Assembly: GCA_963738625.1 (NCBI GenBank)
Contig: CAVTXH010000020.1
Location: 124,001 to 188,000 of the forward strand
DNA length: 64,000 nucleotides
Reading direction: 5' to 3'
Source: UBA7672 sp963738625
Lineage (GTDB): Bacteria > Pseudomonadota > Alphaproteobacteria > Caulobacterales > Hyphomonadaceae
Below the pieces are notes generated by a model. That model did no database searches. It was not told where the DNA came from and saw only the letters and a program-made list of their open reading frames with translations. How positions within the stretch are numbered: position 1 is the first letter of the stretch; every line of letters starts with the position of its first letter. A program made the position numbers and the translations under genes. Shown here piece by piece: positions 1 through 12,103 of the stretch.

Positions 1-237
1 GTCGCAATGCCGGGCATGCCCGTGCTGCGCAACCAGACCGCCGAAGCCCGCTTCGACGCCGTGGTTTGCAACGCCCAGGGCAAGGCAAAGGGGGGCGCCC
101 AAGTATCCGGGGCGGGTCTCAGCACGCTAGAACCAGGTGTCTGCACTATGTTTTCCAACTTCGGCCAGCTGGAGCTGACGACCATGGAAACCGGCGGCGA
201 ATGGACCGCCAAGGTTTATCTGCGCGCCCGCAGATAG
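1..237 (+). CDS. C-terminal part of a hypothetical protein (cut by window start)
   Basis: The reading frame is open from the first base and ends at a TAG, so this is the last 78 or so residues of a gene that begins outside the window. The visible part contains two cysteines and ends with alternating polar and hydrophobic residues that look like beta strands. It could be the end of a small secreted or envelope protein, but I do not recognise a family. An internal ATG at position 7 is the first methionine and need not be the true start. Confidence 0.5.
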   Translation, partial: VAMPGMPVLRNQTAEARFDAVVCNAQGKAKGGAQVSGAGLSTLEPGVCTMFSNFGQLELTTMETGGEWTAKVYLRARR

Positions 238-295
238 GCTGTCAGGCCGGACACTGAACCGCTTCTGGAACACGCACGTACTGAGGGGCCAAGCC

Positions 296-1252
296 ATGGC
301 CTTGGAGGTTCCCGTGTTGCGTTCCCTACGGCATGGACTTGCAGCGCCCGTTCTGCTTGCAGCAACAGCCTGTGCGGGCGCGCCTTCAGCGGATGTATCG
401 GCCATGAAATTCGTCGATGCGGGCGGCGTCCACACGCATGTGGAGAATTGGGGCGCAGGCGAGCCCGTGCTGCTGATCCACGGCGCATCTTCCTCGCTGG
501 CCGTCTGGGCGCCGACGGTTGTCCCGCTGCTGAAGGATCGCTTTTACGTGGTCGGCTACGACCGGCCAGGCATGGGTTACACCGAACAGCGCCCGGAGGA
601 CGCCGACAGGCTAGAAGTCCAGGCAAGCGTGGCGGCCGCCGTAGTCGAGCGGAGCGGCCTCAGAAAGCCGATCGTCATCGCCCATTCATGGGGCGGGGCG
701 GTCGCGCTGCGTCTTGCACTCGACTGGCCGGATCTGGTCGGCGGCCTCGTTCTGATCGCTCCGGTGGCCTACGAATGGCCTGGCGGGGTAAGCTGGCATC
801 TCTACTGGTCAGCCAACCCTGTCGTAGGCGGCCTGTTCAACAAAGTCGTCGCGCCGCCGTTTGCGGGTTCGGCTGTCAAAAGCGGGCTGACTGACGCGTT
901 CAGTCCGAGCCCCGTGCCGGAAGGCTATCTTGAGATGGCCGATGTCATGCGCGCGGCGGCGCCGTCCGCACTCCGCGCCAACGCGCTCGACATGATCTCC
1001 GCCAAGCGCGAAGTGACGGCGCAACAGGCGCGCTATCCGGAGATCAGGGTTCCGATCGGAATCTTGGCCGCGGACGGCGACACCGTGGTCTCGCCAACGA
1101 TCCACTCTCTGAGGCTTGCGCAGACGCTGTCCAATGCGCGCATCGATGTGGTGCAGGGATCGGGGCACCTGCCGCACGAGGCGGCGCCCGAGCGGCTCGC
1201 CAAGCTGGTCGACTGGGTGCAGGCGGCGAAATTGACGCGCCATTCCCGCTGA
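296..1252 (+). CDS. Alpha/beta-hydrolase fold lipoprotein
   Basis: A 318-residue alpha/beta hydrolase. The oxyanion-side motif LLIHGASS lies near residue 60. The nucleophile elbow AHSWGG places Ser131, the acid is probably Asp262 in AADGDTVV, and His291 sits in GSGHLPHE, so the catalytic triad is complete. The N-terminus is a hydrophobic signal ending ATAC with Cys26, which suggests a lipoprotein anchored in the envelope. The substrate cannot be told from sequence; esterases, haloalkane dehalogenase-like enzymes and C-C hydrolases share this pattern. The ATG start has a GAGGGG stretch about 10 bases upstream. Confidence 0.85.
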   Translation: MALEVPVLRSLRHGLAAPVLLAATACAGAPSADVSAMKFVDAGGVHTHVENWGAGEPVLLIHGASSSLAVWAPTVVPLLKDRFYVVGYDRPGMGYTEQRPEDADRLEVQASVAAAVVERSGLRKPIVIAHSWGGAVALRLALDWPDLVGGLVLIAPVAYEWPGGVSWHLYWSANPVVGGLFNKVVAPPFAGSAVKSGLTDAFSPSPVPEGYLEMADVMRAAAPSALRANALDMISAKREVTAQQARYPEIRVPIGILAADGDTVVSPTIHSLRLAQTLSNARIDVVQGSGHLPHEAAPERLAKLVDWVQAAKLTRHSR

Positions 1253-1393
1253 TGTTGCCGCTGTAAGAGCTCCTACCAATTGCGCCGGTCCAACACGAAA
1301 CACGTGCAGCAATCATTCGTCGCGTCGCCACAGCAAGGTTGCTGGCAGCGCCTTTCGGCGGCCGATCACGAATTCGCGCCGTGGAGCCGTTGG

Positions 1394-1879
1394 CTACTTC
1401 GGAGCCGCCAGCGCCTTGAAGCGCCATTCCTGCGTGGTGGTTTTGCCATCGGCGCCGATGCGATCAACGCGCGATCCGATGCCGCCGCCGGCCTCGGAGT
1501 AGTAGACGATGGTGAGCTTGCCATCGGCGGACTGGAACGTGATGCGGCCCGGCTCTATGGCCTTAAGCGGCGTGAAACTCCACACCTCGTTCTTACGCGT
1601 CGAGTTGGTGACGGCGAGGCCGTAGACGCCGTCCGCGTTGGGGCCGATGCGGTGGTATTCGGTGTAGGCGTTGGCGGTTCCGGCGCTCGCGAGGGCAGTG
1701 CCGGCGACAACGCCATTCAGCGGGCCGATGAAGGCCTCGTAGACTTTCGATCCGTTGGCGTTGGTGTGGACCCGCGCGCCTTCCATCCAGGTAAGGCTCG
1801 ACGTGTCCGGTGCGCCCTGTGCGGAAGCGGCGCCCGCGAGTGCGCCAGCCAAGGCGATGCCGGCAATTGTCCTGTTCAT
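1394..1879 (-). CDS. Small secreted protein, DUF6265/DUF1579-like
   Basis: 161 residues starting with MNRTIAGIALAGALAGAASAQ, a typical Sec signal peptide with an AxA cleavage site. The mature part begins with a Leu-Thr-Trp-Met-Glu-Gly motif resembling the conserved start of lipocalin-like DUF6265/DUF1579 proteins, followed by repeated beta-strand segments. A longer frame continues upstream to 2065, but that part is antisense to the M23 gene end and lacks a signal, so I take the ATG at 1879. A second protein with a similar opening motif is encoded at 41088. Function unknown; probably periplasmic. Confidence 0.7.
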   Translation of the reverse strand: MNRTIAGIALAGALAGAASAQGAPDTSSLTWMEGARVHTNANGSKVYEAFIGPLNGVVAGTALASAGTANAYTEYHRIGPNADGVYGLAVTNSTRKNEVWSFTPLKAIEPGRITFQSADGKLTIVYYSEAGGGIGSRVDRIGADGKTTTQEWRFKALAAPK

Positions 1880-1910
1880 GATGTTGTCCCCGACATTCTG
1901 AGGGAGGCTA

Positions 1911-2537
1911 TCAGGCCAACTTGAGTCCCAGAAGAGGGCCGGGGTCGGGGCATAGGGACAGCCAGCGATCGCGTTCCGAACGACGGCAGACGCCGGGATA
2001 GTCGCCGCGCTTGTCGCCGATATCGAGAATGACCTGGAAATGCAGGTGAGGCGGCCAGCCGCCATTCTCGCGACGTGTCCCGAGCTCCGCGATAGGCTCG
2101 CCCGCCATGAAGGCGCTCCCGGGCTTTAGGCCTTTAAGGCTGTCGCGGCTTAGATGGCCGTAGAGAGTGTGAAATCTGCCGCCCGGGATATCGTGCTCAA
2201 GGATGATGGTCGGGCCATAGTCGCCGGGACTGTCGTTGATGTGTGAGGAATGTACGCGGCCCGAGAGCGGCGCGAACACTTCCGCACCAGCGGGCGCGAA
2301 GATGTCGAGGCCGAGATGCACAGTGCGGGGTTCTTCGCCCTCTGGCGCGAACAGCGTCTGCGTGTAGGCGCTTCGGTCTTCGCCATAGCCGCCGGCGCGG
2401 ATCGGATCGCCTGGCTTCACGTCCGCATCCGTCAGTGCGCCATGCAGAACGCTGCCGGAGCGGAGACCTGCGATCAATTCAACGCCAGAATCGCCACGCG
2501 AGGCCAGCCATCGGTCGAAGGTGGGCCGGCTAAGCAT
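1911..2537 (-). CDS. M23-family (LytM-type) peptidase domain protein
   Basis: 208 residues with a complete M23 metallopeptidase signature: HxxxD in HLGLD (His74, Asp78), a conserved LYGHLS (His128) and the HLH motif (His164, His166). These bind zinc and cut peptide bridges of peptidoglycan in known members. There is no signal peptide, unusual for a cell-wall hydrolase. The C-terminal GDYPGVCRRSE and PDPGPLLGL stretches resemble the M23 segment of large phosphotransferase-M23-aminotransferase fusions. The ATG lies 2 bases after the trxB stop on the same strand, so the two are probably cotranscribed. Confidence 0.8.
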   Translation of the reverse strand: MLSRPTFDRWLASRGDSGVELIAGLRSGSVLHGALTDADVKPGDPIRAGGYGEDRSAYTQTLFAPEGEEPRTVHLGLDIFAPAGAEVFAPLSGRVHSSHINDSPGDYGPTIILEHDIPGGRFHTLYGHLSRDSLKGLKPGSAFMAGEPIAELGTRRENGGWPPHLHFQVILDIGDKRGDYPGVCRRSERDRWLSLCPDPGPLLGLKLA

Positions 2538-2539
2538 GG

Positions 2540-3508
2540 CTACTCCGCGGCGACCTTGGCGGCGGAGGGGAGGCCCTCGAGATACTTCTCGGCTTCCAGT
2601 GCGGCCATGCAGCCGAGACCGGCGGCGGTGACCGCCTGGCGGAAGATGTCGTCGGCGACGTCGCCAGCGGCGTAGACGCCGGGGATGGAGGTGGCGGTCG
2701 AATTGGGGTGTGTCTTCAGATAGCCGCCGGTCTTCATCTCGAGTTGCCCGGTAAAGAGCTGCGTTTGCGGCGCATGGCCGATGGCGATGAAGATGCCGTG
2801 GACGGGCACTTCCCACTCCGCGCCGGTCTTGCAGTTGCGCAGCTTCGCTTTCGTCACGCTGAGCGGGCCTTCCGTGCCGATCACGTCAGCGAGTTCAGTG
2901 TCCCAGAGCACGTTGACCTTGGGGTTCTTGAACAGGCGGTCTTGCAGGATTTTCTCCGCGCGGAAATGATCGCGGCGGTGAACGACCGTCACTTTCGATG
3001 CAAAGTGGGTGAGGTGCAGCGCCTCTTCGACGGCGGTGTTGCCGCCGCCGACGACGATGACGTCCTTGTTGCGATAGAAGAATGCATCGCAGGTGGCGCA
3101 TGCCGAAACGCCGAAGCCCTTGAACGTCTCTTCGCTCGGCAGGCCGAGCCATTTGGCCTGCGCGCCGGTCGCGATCACAAGCACGTCGCAGGTGTAGACC
3201 TGTCCGCCATCGCCGGTGAGGCGAAACGGTTTCGTCTTGAGGTCGGCCTTGACGATATGGTCGTCGACCATCTCGGTGCCGACATGGATCGCCTGGGCGC
3301 GCATCTGGTCCATCAGCCAGGGCCCCTGGATGACATCTGCGAAGCCCGGATAGTTCTCGACGTCGGTGGTAATCGTCAGCTGTCCGCCAGGCTGGATGCC
3401 GGCGATGAGCATCGGCTTGCGCAGCGCCCGTGCGGCGTAGATGGCGGCAGTATAGCCGGCCGGGCCTGAACCGAGGATAATGATCTGCGAGTGGCGTACG
3501 GCGGTCAT
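2540..3508 (-). CDS. trxB: Thioredoxin-disulfide reductase
   Basis: 322 residues, the usual TrxB length. The FAD-binding GSGPAG motif is at 13-18, the redox-active CATC at 137-140, and the NADPH-binding GGGNTA at 154-159. The C-terminal GVYAAGDVADD motif binds the flavin. The enzyme uses NADPH to reduce oxidised thioredoxin in the cytoplasm, supplying among others ribonucleotide reductase (nrdAB are encoded further along this window). It is directly followed by the M23-domain gene and preceded by a 140-base gap without a gene. Confidence 0.97.
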   Translation of the reverse strand: MTAVRHSQIIILGSGPAGYTAAIYAARALRKPMLIAGIQPGGQLTITTDVENYPGFADVIQGPWLMDQMRAQAIHVGTEMVDDHIVKADLKTKPFRLTGDGGQVYTCDVLVIATGAQAKWLGLPSEETFKGFGVSACATCDAFFYRNKDVIVVGGGNTAVEEALHLTHFASKVTVVHRRDHFRAEKILQDRLFKNPKVNVLWDTELADVIGTEGPLSVTKAKLRNCKTGAEWEVPVHGIFIAIGHAPQTQLFTGQLEMKTGGYLKTHPNSTATSIPGVYAAGDVADDIFRQAVTAAGLGCMAALEAEKYLEGLPSAAKVAAE

Positions 3509-3649
3509 GTCAGGTCCTGCTTATGGCCCTTCCTAACGGCCCATGGCCGGACGCGGAATGGGTCATCGAGGCCGGACGCTGATATTCTGGGGATGCGAGA
3601 GGCCGGTAAGAAGGCCTCGGGCGGAGCCCATTGGCACAGTTAAGTTTTT

Positions 3650-4672
3650 CTAGGGCCCAGGATGTCGTTCCAGCAGCATCTTCACGATCTCGTCGGCCGC
3701 GCGGGCGGCCTCGCGAATCGGAGAGTAGGTCCACCGGCTGATCTCGCCCACGAACCAGCGCGCAGCGCCCTTGTCGATGAAGCCCTGGTGCAGCCGGTCG
3801 AACCGCTCCGAGCCGCCGTCCAGTTTCAGGATGTAGGTGGGTTTGGCGAAGAAGGCGGGATCGGCGATCAGGTTGGCGCTGTCGGCCGTCACCAGCGCCA
3901 CGTCGCACAGCGAAAGGAAGGCTACGTAGGGATTGGGGCCGTCGGTCTCTTCCGTCTCCCAGAACATCGCGCCGAGTTCTCCCGCCAGCTTGCGGAATCC
4001 GATGCGCGCAAGCTCAGGTGTGCGGCGCGAGACGGTGATCCAGAACCGCCGTTCGCTCGACGCCAGCTCGCGCAGCGCCTTGGCGATGGCGGCGGCATTC
4101 TCCTCGGTAAAGGTGTGGGTCTTCGAATCCCCGCCGAGTGAGACCAGAACTTTCTCACCCGGCTGATCCAGCAGCGCGCCGAAACGCTGGTGTGCTTCCT
4201 CGACGCGTTCCTTCGAGAACCAGGTCGGCGCGCCGACAATGGGAAACACGTTGTGGCCTTGCAGCCCGTCATGCTGGGGCGGGATCACCAGGTCGAACGG
4301 TTCGAGATCGACGCGCGGGTCTTGCGTCTGAACCACCAGCGTCTGTTCGCCTGAGAGCTCGCGCATCATGCGCGAGTAGGGGATCGAGCGTCTCCCCGCT
4401 GCGAGCCAGAGATTCGGCCAGGGCGGCGCGAGCAGCCTGCGCTGTTGCTTCGGCAAGGCGCTCAGAGGCGCCGGCCACTTGTCGGGGCGGAGTAGAAGCT
4501 GCGGCCCCTGCGGCTGCAACAGCAGCGGTTCACTGCGATGTGCGTCGGACTGGATGTGCGCCAGCCTGGCCGCGCGCTCCGGCTCCGCCAGCGCTGCGGC
4601 CAGCGCCTTCACCTGGTTGACGATGCCCGCGCGGCCGTCAGCGACCGCCCAGATCGACGGTCCCGTCGTCAT
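3650..4672 (-). CDS. ELM1-family (mitochondrial fission ELM1-like) protein
   Basis: 340 residues matching the ELM1/DUF1022 family found in alphaproteobacteria and plant mitochondria. Visible hallmarks are the N-terminal WAVADGRAGIVNQ, the central LVSLGGDSKTHTF with the glycine-rich loop of a glycosyltransferase-B-like fold, and the C-terminal TADSANLI with a following KPTYIL. Plant ELM1 takes part in mitochondrial division; the bacterial role is not established, though the fold suggests a nucleotide-sugar enzyme or its descendant. The start codon overlaps the greA stop as ATGA, so translation is coupled to greA. Confidence 0.85.
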   Translation of the reverse strand: MTTGPSIWAVADGRAGIVNQVKALAAALAEPERAARLAHIQSDAHRSEPLLLQPQGPQLLLRPDKWPAPLSALPKQQRRLLAPPWPNLWLAAGRRSIPYSRMMRELSGEQTLVVQTQDPRVDLEPFDLVIPPQHDGLQGHNVFPIVGAPTWFSKERVEEAHQRFGALLDQPGEKVLVSLGGDSKTHTFTEENAAAIAKALRELASSERRFWITVSRRTPELARIGFRKLAGELGAMFWETEETDGPNPYVAFLSLCDVALVTADSANLIADPAFFAKPTYILKLDGGSERFDRLHQGFIDKGAARWFVGEISRWTYSPIREAARAADEIVKMLLERHPGP

Positions 4673-5142
4673 TTCCAGCTGATCGAGACAATCTCGAACG
4701 ACTTCGCTCCGCCCGGCGCGGAGACTTCCGCCGTGTCGCCTTCTTCCTTGCCGATCATCGCGCGCGCGATCGGCGACGAGATCGAGATCTTCTTCTTGGC
4801 GACGTCGGCCTCGTCCTCGCCCACGATCTTGTAGGTGAAGGTCTCGCCGGTATCCTCGTCGGTCACCTTGACGGTGGCGCCGAACTTCACGGTCGTGCCT
4901 TTCAGCCGCGACGTGTCGATCACCTCGGCGCGCGAGAGCTTGTCCTCGAGCTCCAGCACGCGGCCCTCGATGAAGCTCTGCTTGTCCTTGGCGGCGTGGT
5001 ACTCCGCGTTCTCGGACAGGTCGCCATGGCTACGCGCTTCCGAAATCGCCGCGATGATCGCCGGGCGTTCTTCGGACTTGAGGATCTTGAGCTCGGTCTC
5101 GAGGGCCCTGAAGCCGTCAGCCGTCATGGGAATGCGCTGCAT
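4669..5142 (-). CDS. greA: Transcription elongation factor GreA
   Basis: 157 residues. The N-terminal coiled coil contains the acidic tip segment with HGDLSENAEY, where the Asp and Glu position a metal ion in the RNA polymerase secondary channel to rescue backtracked complexes. The C-terminal FKBP-like domain ends in IARAMIGKEEGD. I choose the ATG at 5142 because AGGA lies 5 bases upstream and homologs begin at this IPMT region; the frame could also open at a TTG five codons earlier. It overlaps the ELM1-family gene by four bases and lies 73 bases after carB, on the same strand. Confidence 0.96.
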   Translation of the reverse strand: MQRIPMTADGFRALETELKILKSEERPAIIAAISEARSHGDLSENAEYHAAKDKQSFIEGRVLELEDKLSRAEVIDTSRLKGTTVKFGATVKVTDEDTGETFTYKIVGEDEADVAKKKISISSPIARAMIGKEEGDTAEVSAPGGAKSFEIVSISWK

Positions 5143-5215
5143 GGTAGTCCTGTTCAATGCACGAATTACACGGAATCGTTCGTGGCTGGCGTAGCTAAGA
5201 CGCGATCACGAACAT

Positions 5216-8522
<3,307 letters not shown>

Positions 8523-8743
8523 GTCACCGGGCGATGCTGGGAGACGGCAAATTGGCGGTCGGGGTTTAGCGATGCGTAGAGGGTGGTGCAACCCTTGCGG
8601 AGCCGCACCTGCCAGCGGTTGAAATAGACGCGATTGGGACGGTTCGCCGCCTTATTTGAAGCCTGAAAAGAGTATAGGCATTGCGCTTCGCGCCGAAACC
8701 AACGCTTCAACCCTCCAGGGACTGCCGCTAATTGGCGGGACGA

Positions 8744-9346
8744 ATGAATCGAATCGCATTGAGCTGTGGATTGGCGCTGGCCCTGATCGGGCTAGCCGGG
8801 GGTGCGGCCGCACAGGTCAGCCTTCACGGGCCGCTGTTCCTGACTGCGATTCCGCAGGCTTCCGGCGTAGCTGTAGCCAACCGGACCGGCTCGGGTCAGG
8901 CCGCCCCCGCCGGCGAGCCCAAGGCGCTCGCAGGCATGCTTGCGGCCCAGAACGAGGTCCGCAGCCGGCTCAATCTTTCACAGCTTTCCTGGTCGGCGGA
9001 CCTGGCCGCCAAGGCCGTCGAAACGGCGAAGGCCGCCTCCGGCCGGACGTGCAGCAAGAGCAATGCGATCCGCGTCGGGCAAAGCGCCGGGGCCGCAATC
9101 TACTGGTCGGCGCCCCTGCGCATGTTCTCAGGCGGCGGCGCTCCACAGGAGATCGCCCCGTTCTACCTCGTCTCCGAATGGCAGGCAGGTGCGGTCGACT
9201 ATGACAGCCAGACGGGCCAATGCCGGAAGGCGGGGGCCTGTCAGTCCTTCGCCCACCTAGCAAATCCGGAAATCCGCACCGTGGGCTGCGCCCGCAATGT
9301 GTGCGACAGCCAGGCTCAGATCTGGGCCTGCCACTACGGCCAGTAA
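8744..9346 (+). CDS. Secreted CAP/SCP-domain (PR-1-like) protein
   Basis: About 200 residues with a signal peptide (MNRIALSCGLALALIGLAGG, cleaved near AAAQ). The mature part resembles the CAP superfamily: MLAAQNEVRSRLNLSQLSWS near the start (the usual helix of N-x-R and L-x-W), GQSAG in the middle, and a C-terminal VGCA followed by WACHYGQ. Four cysteines near the end probably form disulfides. The usual first catalytic-site histidine is not evident. Bacterial CAP proteins are secreted and mostly uncharacterised. A TTG four codons earlier could also start translation; the ATG has GGCGGGA just upstream. Confidence 0.8.
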   Translation: MNRIALSCGLALALIGLAGGAAAQVSLHGPLFLTAIPQASGVAVANRTGSGQAAPAGEPKALAGMLAAQNEVRSRLNLSQLSWSADLAAKAVETAKAASGRTCSKSNAIRVGQSAGAAIYWSAPLRMFSGGGAPQEIAPFYLVSEWQAGAVDYDSQTGQCRKAGACQSFAHLANPEIRTVGCARNVCDSQAQIWACHYGQ

Positions 9347-9450
9347 CGCCTTCACGTTCGGGGCGCGCCAACACGGCCAAGTTACACGCAGGAGCGGTTC
9401 GCGCTATGTTGCGGCAGCGCCAGAAAAGCCTGACGTGTGGGAGAAGGCAT

Positions 9451-10980
9451 ATGCGCGGGATCGCCGCCGGACTTGCCGCTATAGTGCTGAGCGCCTGCGC
9501 GAGCTCGACATTCCCGGTCGAAGCGCCCGGCAATTTCAAACCGGCCTGGTTCGGCCTTGTCCCGCCAGTCGCGCTGGTCGACCCGCAGGTTGCTCCGCCA
9601 GCCAGCACCAAGATTCCGGCCGCCATCGTGCCGGCCGGCGAGGAGCAGGGTCACGGCGCCCTTTCCGGCGTGCGTATTCGCACGATTGTCGAGACGGTCA
9701 TCGGCTTCTCCAAGGACATGCGCGAGGCAGGAAGCCAAATGTGGGGCAGGGTTGCCGGCTTTAAGTCGCAGGCAGACGCCGCAGCCTGGCTGGCTGGCGA
9801 GTTCGAAGCGATCGGTCTCGAGGAGGTCGCCGTCCAGACCTACAATGCGACCGGGGAATTCTGGTGGCCCAACAAGTGGGAGGCGCGCGTGCTCGCCAAT
9901 CCCGCCTATGGCAGCCAGACGATCGATGTCGTGCTTGCGTCCGCCGTGCCGGTCAGCCGCTCGATGATCGCAACGCCGATCGAGGCGCCAGCGGTTTTCG
10001 TGGGCGATGCCGGGGCGGTCGCGACCGAGGGCGTCTCCGGCAAGATCGCGATCCAGCACACGCGCCCGGCAACGGGCGCCTATTCCGACCGCACGAAGGT
10101 GCGGGAGTCTTCGCAGAAGCTGATCGCCGCGGGCGCCGTCTCGGTGATCACCTGGGTCGAGCAGTCGGGCAACATGCACGTGTTCGACTTCGGCCAGTGT
10201 GGCGGACCATGCTTCAACATCGGCGGCGCCGACGGCGCGTTTCTCACCCAAGCCGTCAAGAAGGCGACGGATGCCGGCGCGCCGGATATCCGCATGCGCC
10301 TGTCGCTGGATGCGGAAATGAAGACCGGTCTTTCGGCGAAGAACGTCATCGGGATCATTCCCGGGACCAGCGACGAGATGATCATCATCAACGCTCACCT
10401 CGATTCATGGTTCGACGGGGCCGGCGACAATGCAGATGGCGTTGGCGTGCTCCTGGGGCTCGCGCGCTATTTCAGCCAGCCCAACTCGAAGCCGGCGCGC
10501 ACGCTTCTGTTTGTCGGTTCAGGCGGTCACCACAGCTCCGGCATGAACGGCCCCGGAAATCTCGTGACCATGAACGCAGACCTGTTGAAGAAGGCAGTGC
10601 TGGTCGTCAACCTCGAGCATCTTGCGCAGTTCCAGATCGACGCAACGCCGGTCTGGAAGGCCAATACAGGCGAGGAGCCCAAGAATTTCGGCGTTTCGAA
10701 CTCCTCGCCAGCGCTTGTCTCCCTGGTGAAGCAGGCGGCGGAGCGATATGGCTTCGTGATCCGGCCGGAGGTCACCAATTCGGTCCCGGGCGATCTTGGC
10801 GGCTACGCGCCGCTCAACGTCGCGCGTATCCAGGGCATCCATTCAGGCCCGCTCTACCACACCAGTGGCGACACGCTGGACAGCATATCCATTCCGGGCC
10901 TCGAAAAGGCGGCGCGCTTCTACGCCCACCTGATCGAGCAGGCGGCCAAGGCGCCGAAGGCGGACATCAATCCTCAGTAG
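9451..10980 (+). CDS. M28-like zinc peptidase, lipoprotein
   Basis: 509 residues. The start follows GAGAAGG with good spacing and encodes a lipoprotein signal ending LSAC. The segment around residues 150-250 looks like the PA domain seen in many M28 peptidases. The zinc motifs HLD (His316, Asp318) and GAGDNADG (Asp326) are present, as is a late HTSGDTLD. At residues 358-361, where classical M28 enzymes carry the adjacent Glu-Glu with the catalytic base, this protein reads GGHH. Either the family uses another general base or it is not a standard aminopeptidase. It probably acts in the periplasm or on the outer membrane. Confidence 0.8.
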   Translation: MRGIAAGLAAIVLSACASSTFPVEAPGNFKPAWFGLVPPVALVDPQVAPPASTKIPAAIVPAGEEQGHGALSGVRIRTIVETVIGFSKDMREAGSQMWGRVAGFKSQADAAAWLAGEFEAIGLEEVAVQTYNATGEFWWPNKWEARVLANPAYGSQTIDVVLASAVPVSRSMIATPIEAPAVFVGDAGAVATEGVSGKIAIQHTRPATGAYSDRTKVRESSQKLIAAGAVSVITWVEQSGNMHVFDFGQCGGPCFNIGGADGAFLTQAVKKATDAGAPDIRMRLSLDAEMKTGLSAKNVIGIIPGTSDEMIIINAHLDSWFDGAGDNADGVGVLLGLARYFSQPNSKPARTLLFVGSGGHHSSGMNGPGNLVTMNADLLKKAVLVVNLEHLAQFQIDATPVWKANTGEEPKNFGVSNSSPALVSLVKQAAERYGFVIRPEVTNSVPGDLGGYAPLNVARIQGIHSGPLYHTSGDTLDSISIPGLEKAARFYAHLIEQAAKAPKADINPQ

Positions 10981-10986
10981 GCCGGA

Positions 10987-12018
10987 TCAATCCGGCCCGT
11001 AGCTGTCGCGCGTCAGGATCACCTTGCCGGATTCGATGTCGGCGACGTTGATGTTGGGGTAGCCAACGCTCGCTGTCGCGCTCGCCTTCCATGCATCCTC
11101 GATCATGTCGCGCGCCTCGGCCGCTCCAGCCGCCAGGCGCTGAGCGGTGAATGCTTTCGCCTCCGCCGTGGCGTCACGGAACCCGCCTACTGTCACCAGC
11201 TGATAGAGCGGTCGGATCAGCGACAGCGTCGTCTTGAGATAGGCCGGCACGCGCTGGTCGATCTTGCAGGCGCAATCCTTGTAGGGCGCCATGGCCGCCT
11301 TCACTTGCGCCGCCGTGATGTTGGCCTTGACGAACGGCCCTTCGAAGAAGGCGTGGATTCCCCTGATCTCCGGCGGCTGGCCGGGCGGCGGATAGGTCAT
11401 CGGGTCGGGGTACTGGTCCCAGCCATTGTAGTGGTCGGAGAGATGCTGCGGTTGGCTGCCGTCGGCGACGTAGTGGCTCCACACGCCGATGTCGCGGATG
11501 ATGAGCTGCTCGCGCATCTTCATCTCCTGCGCGAACCACTCGCGATCCGCTTTGGTTTTCGCCTTCTTCGCGCCCACCTTGCTGGCGCGCCAGTAGGCGA
11601 AATCCTTCACGACCTGCTGGTAGCCGTCGATGATCGCATAGGGCAGATAGCCCTGATCGTTCGGCTCGACGCCCTTGAGACGAAGCCCCTTCTCGAAATC
11701 GCCGCGCGTCGCCGGCAGAAGATCGAGCGTGTAGAGCTCGTTGATCTTGTCGTCATCGCCGACATCGAGGAAGTGCGCAGGGTCACGCTCGCGATCGTGC
11801 ACCAGGCCTGCGCCGCGCCACCGATCCGGCTCGCGGCCGAGCAGGGCGATCTGCCAGCGTGCGGTCTTGGTCTTGAGAAAAGCCGGAACGTCCTTCGACA
11901 GCCTGTCGATGGCGGCGCCGCTCACCAGCTCATGCCCCGTCGCGCCCCATGCGAAGGCCGGCGCCGGGGCAAGTGCAATGGCGAGCGCCACAGCGGTGGA
12001 CACGGAAGCTGACTTCAT
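10987..12018 (-). CDS. S1/P1-type nuclease family protein
   Basis: 343 residues with a signal peptide ending PAPAFA, so that Trp24 becomes the mature N-terminus. In S1/P1 nucleases the first-residue Trp, followed a few residues later by His (here His29 in WGATGH), ligates the trinuclear zinc site. Further likely ligands are in HDRERDPAHFLD and in SHYVADGSQPQHLSDHYNG, with its H-x3-D pattern. Members cut single-stranded nucleic acids and 3'-nucleotides in the periplasm and may serve phosphate scavenging. The frame extends 19 codons upstream, but the ATG at 12018 gives the clean signal peptide. It converges with the M28-like gene. Confidence 0.85.
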   Translation of the reverse strand: MKSASVSTAVALAIALAPAPAFAWGATGHELVSGAAIDRLSKDVPAFLKTKTARWQIALLGREPDRWRGAGLVHDRERDPAHFLDVGDDDKINELYTLDLLPATRGDFEKGLRLKGVEPNDQGYLPYAIIDGYQQVVKDFAYWRASKVGAKKAKTKADREWFAQEMKMREQLIIRDIGVWSHYVADGSQPQHLSDHYNGWDQYPDPMTYPPPGQPPEIRGIHAFFEGPFVKANITAAQVKAAMAPYKDCACKIDQRVPAYLKTTLSLIRPLYQLVTVGGFRDATAEAKAFTAQRLAAGAAEARDMIEDAWKASATASVGYPNINVADIESGKVILTRDSYGPD

Positions 12019-12103
12019 GGCGCACGATTCCCAAGGCGTTGGCCCAGCCATCGCGCAAACCGGCTGGCCGCGCAATCCGCGCCGGCGTCACATTGGGTTC
12101 AGG

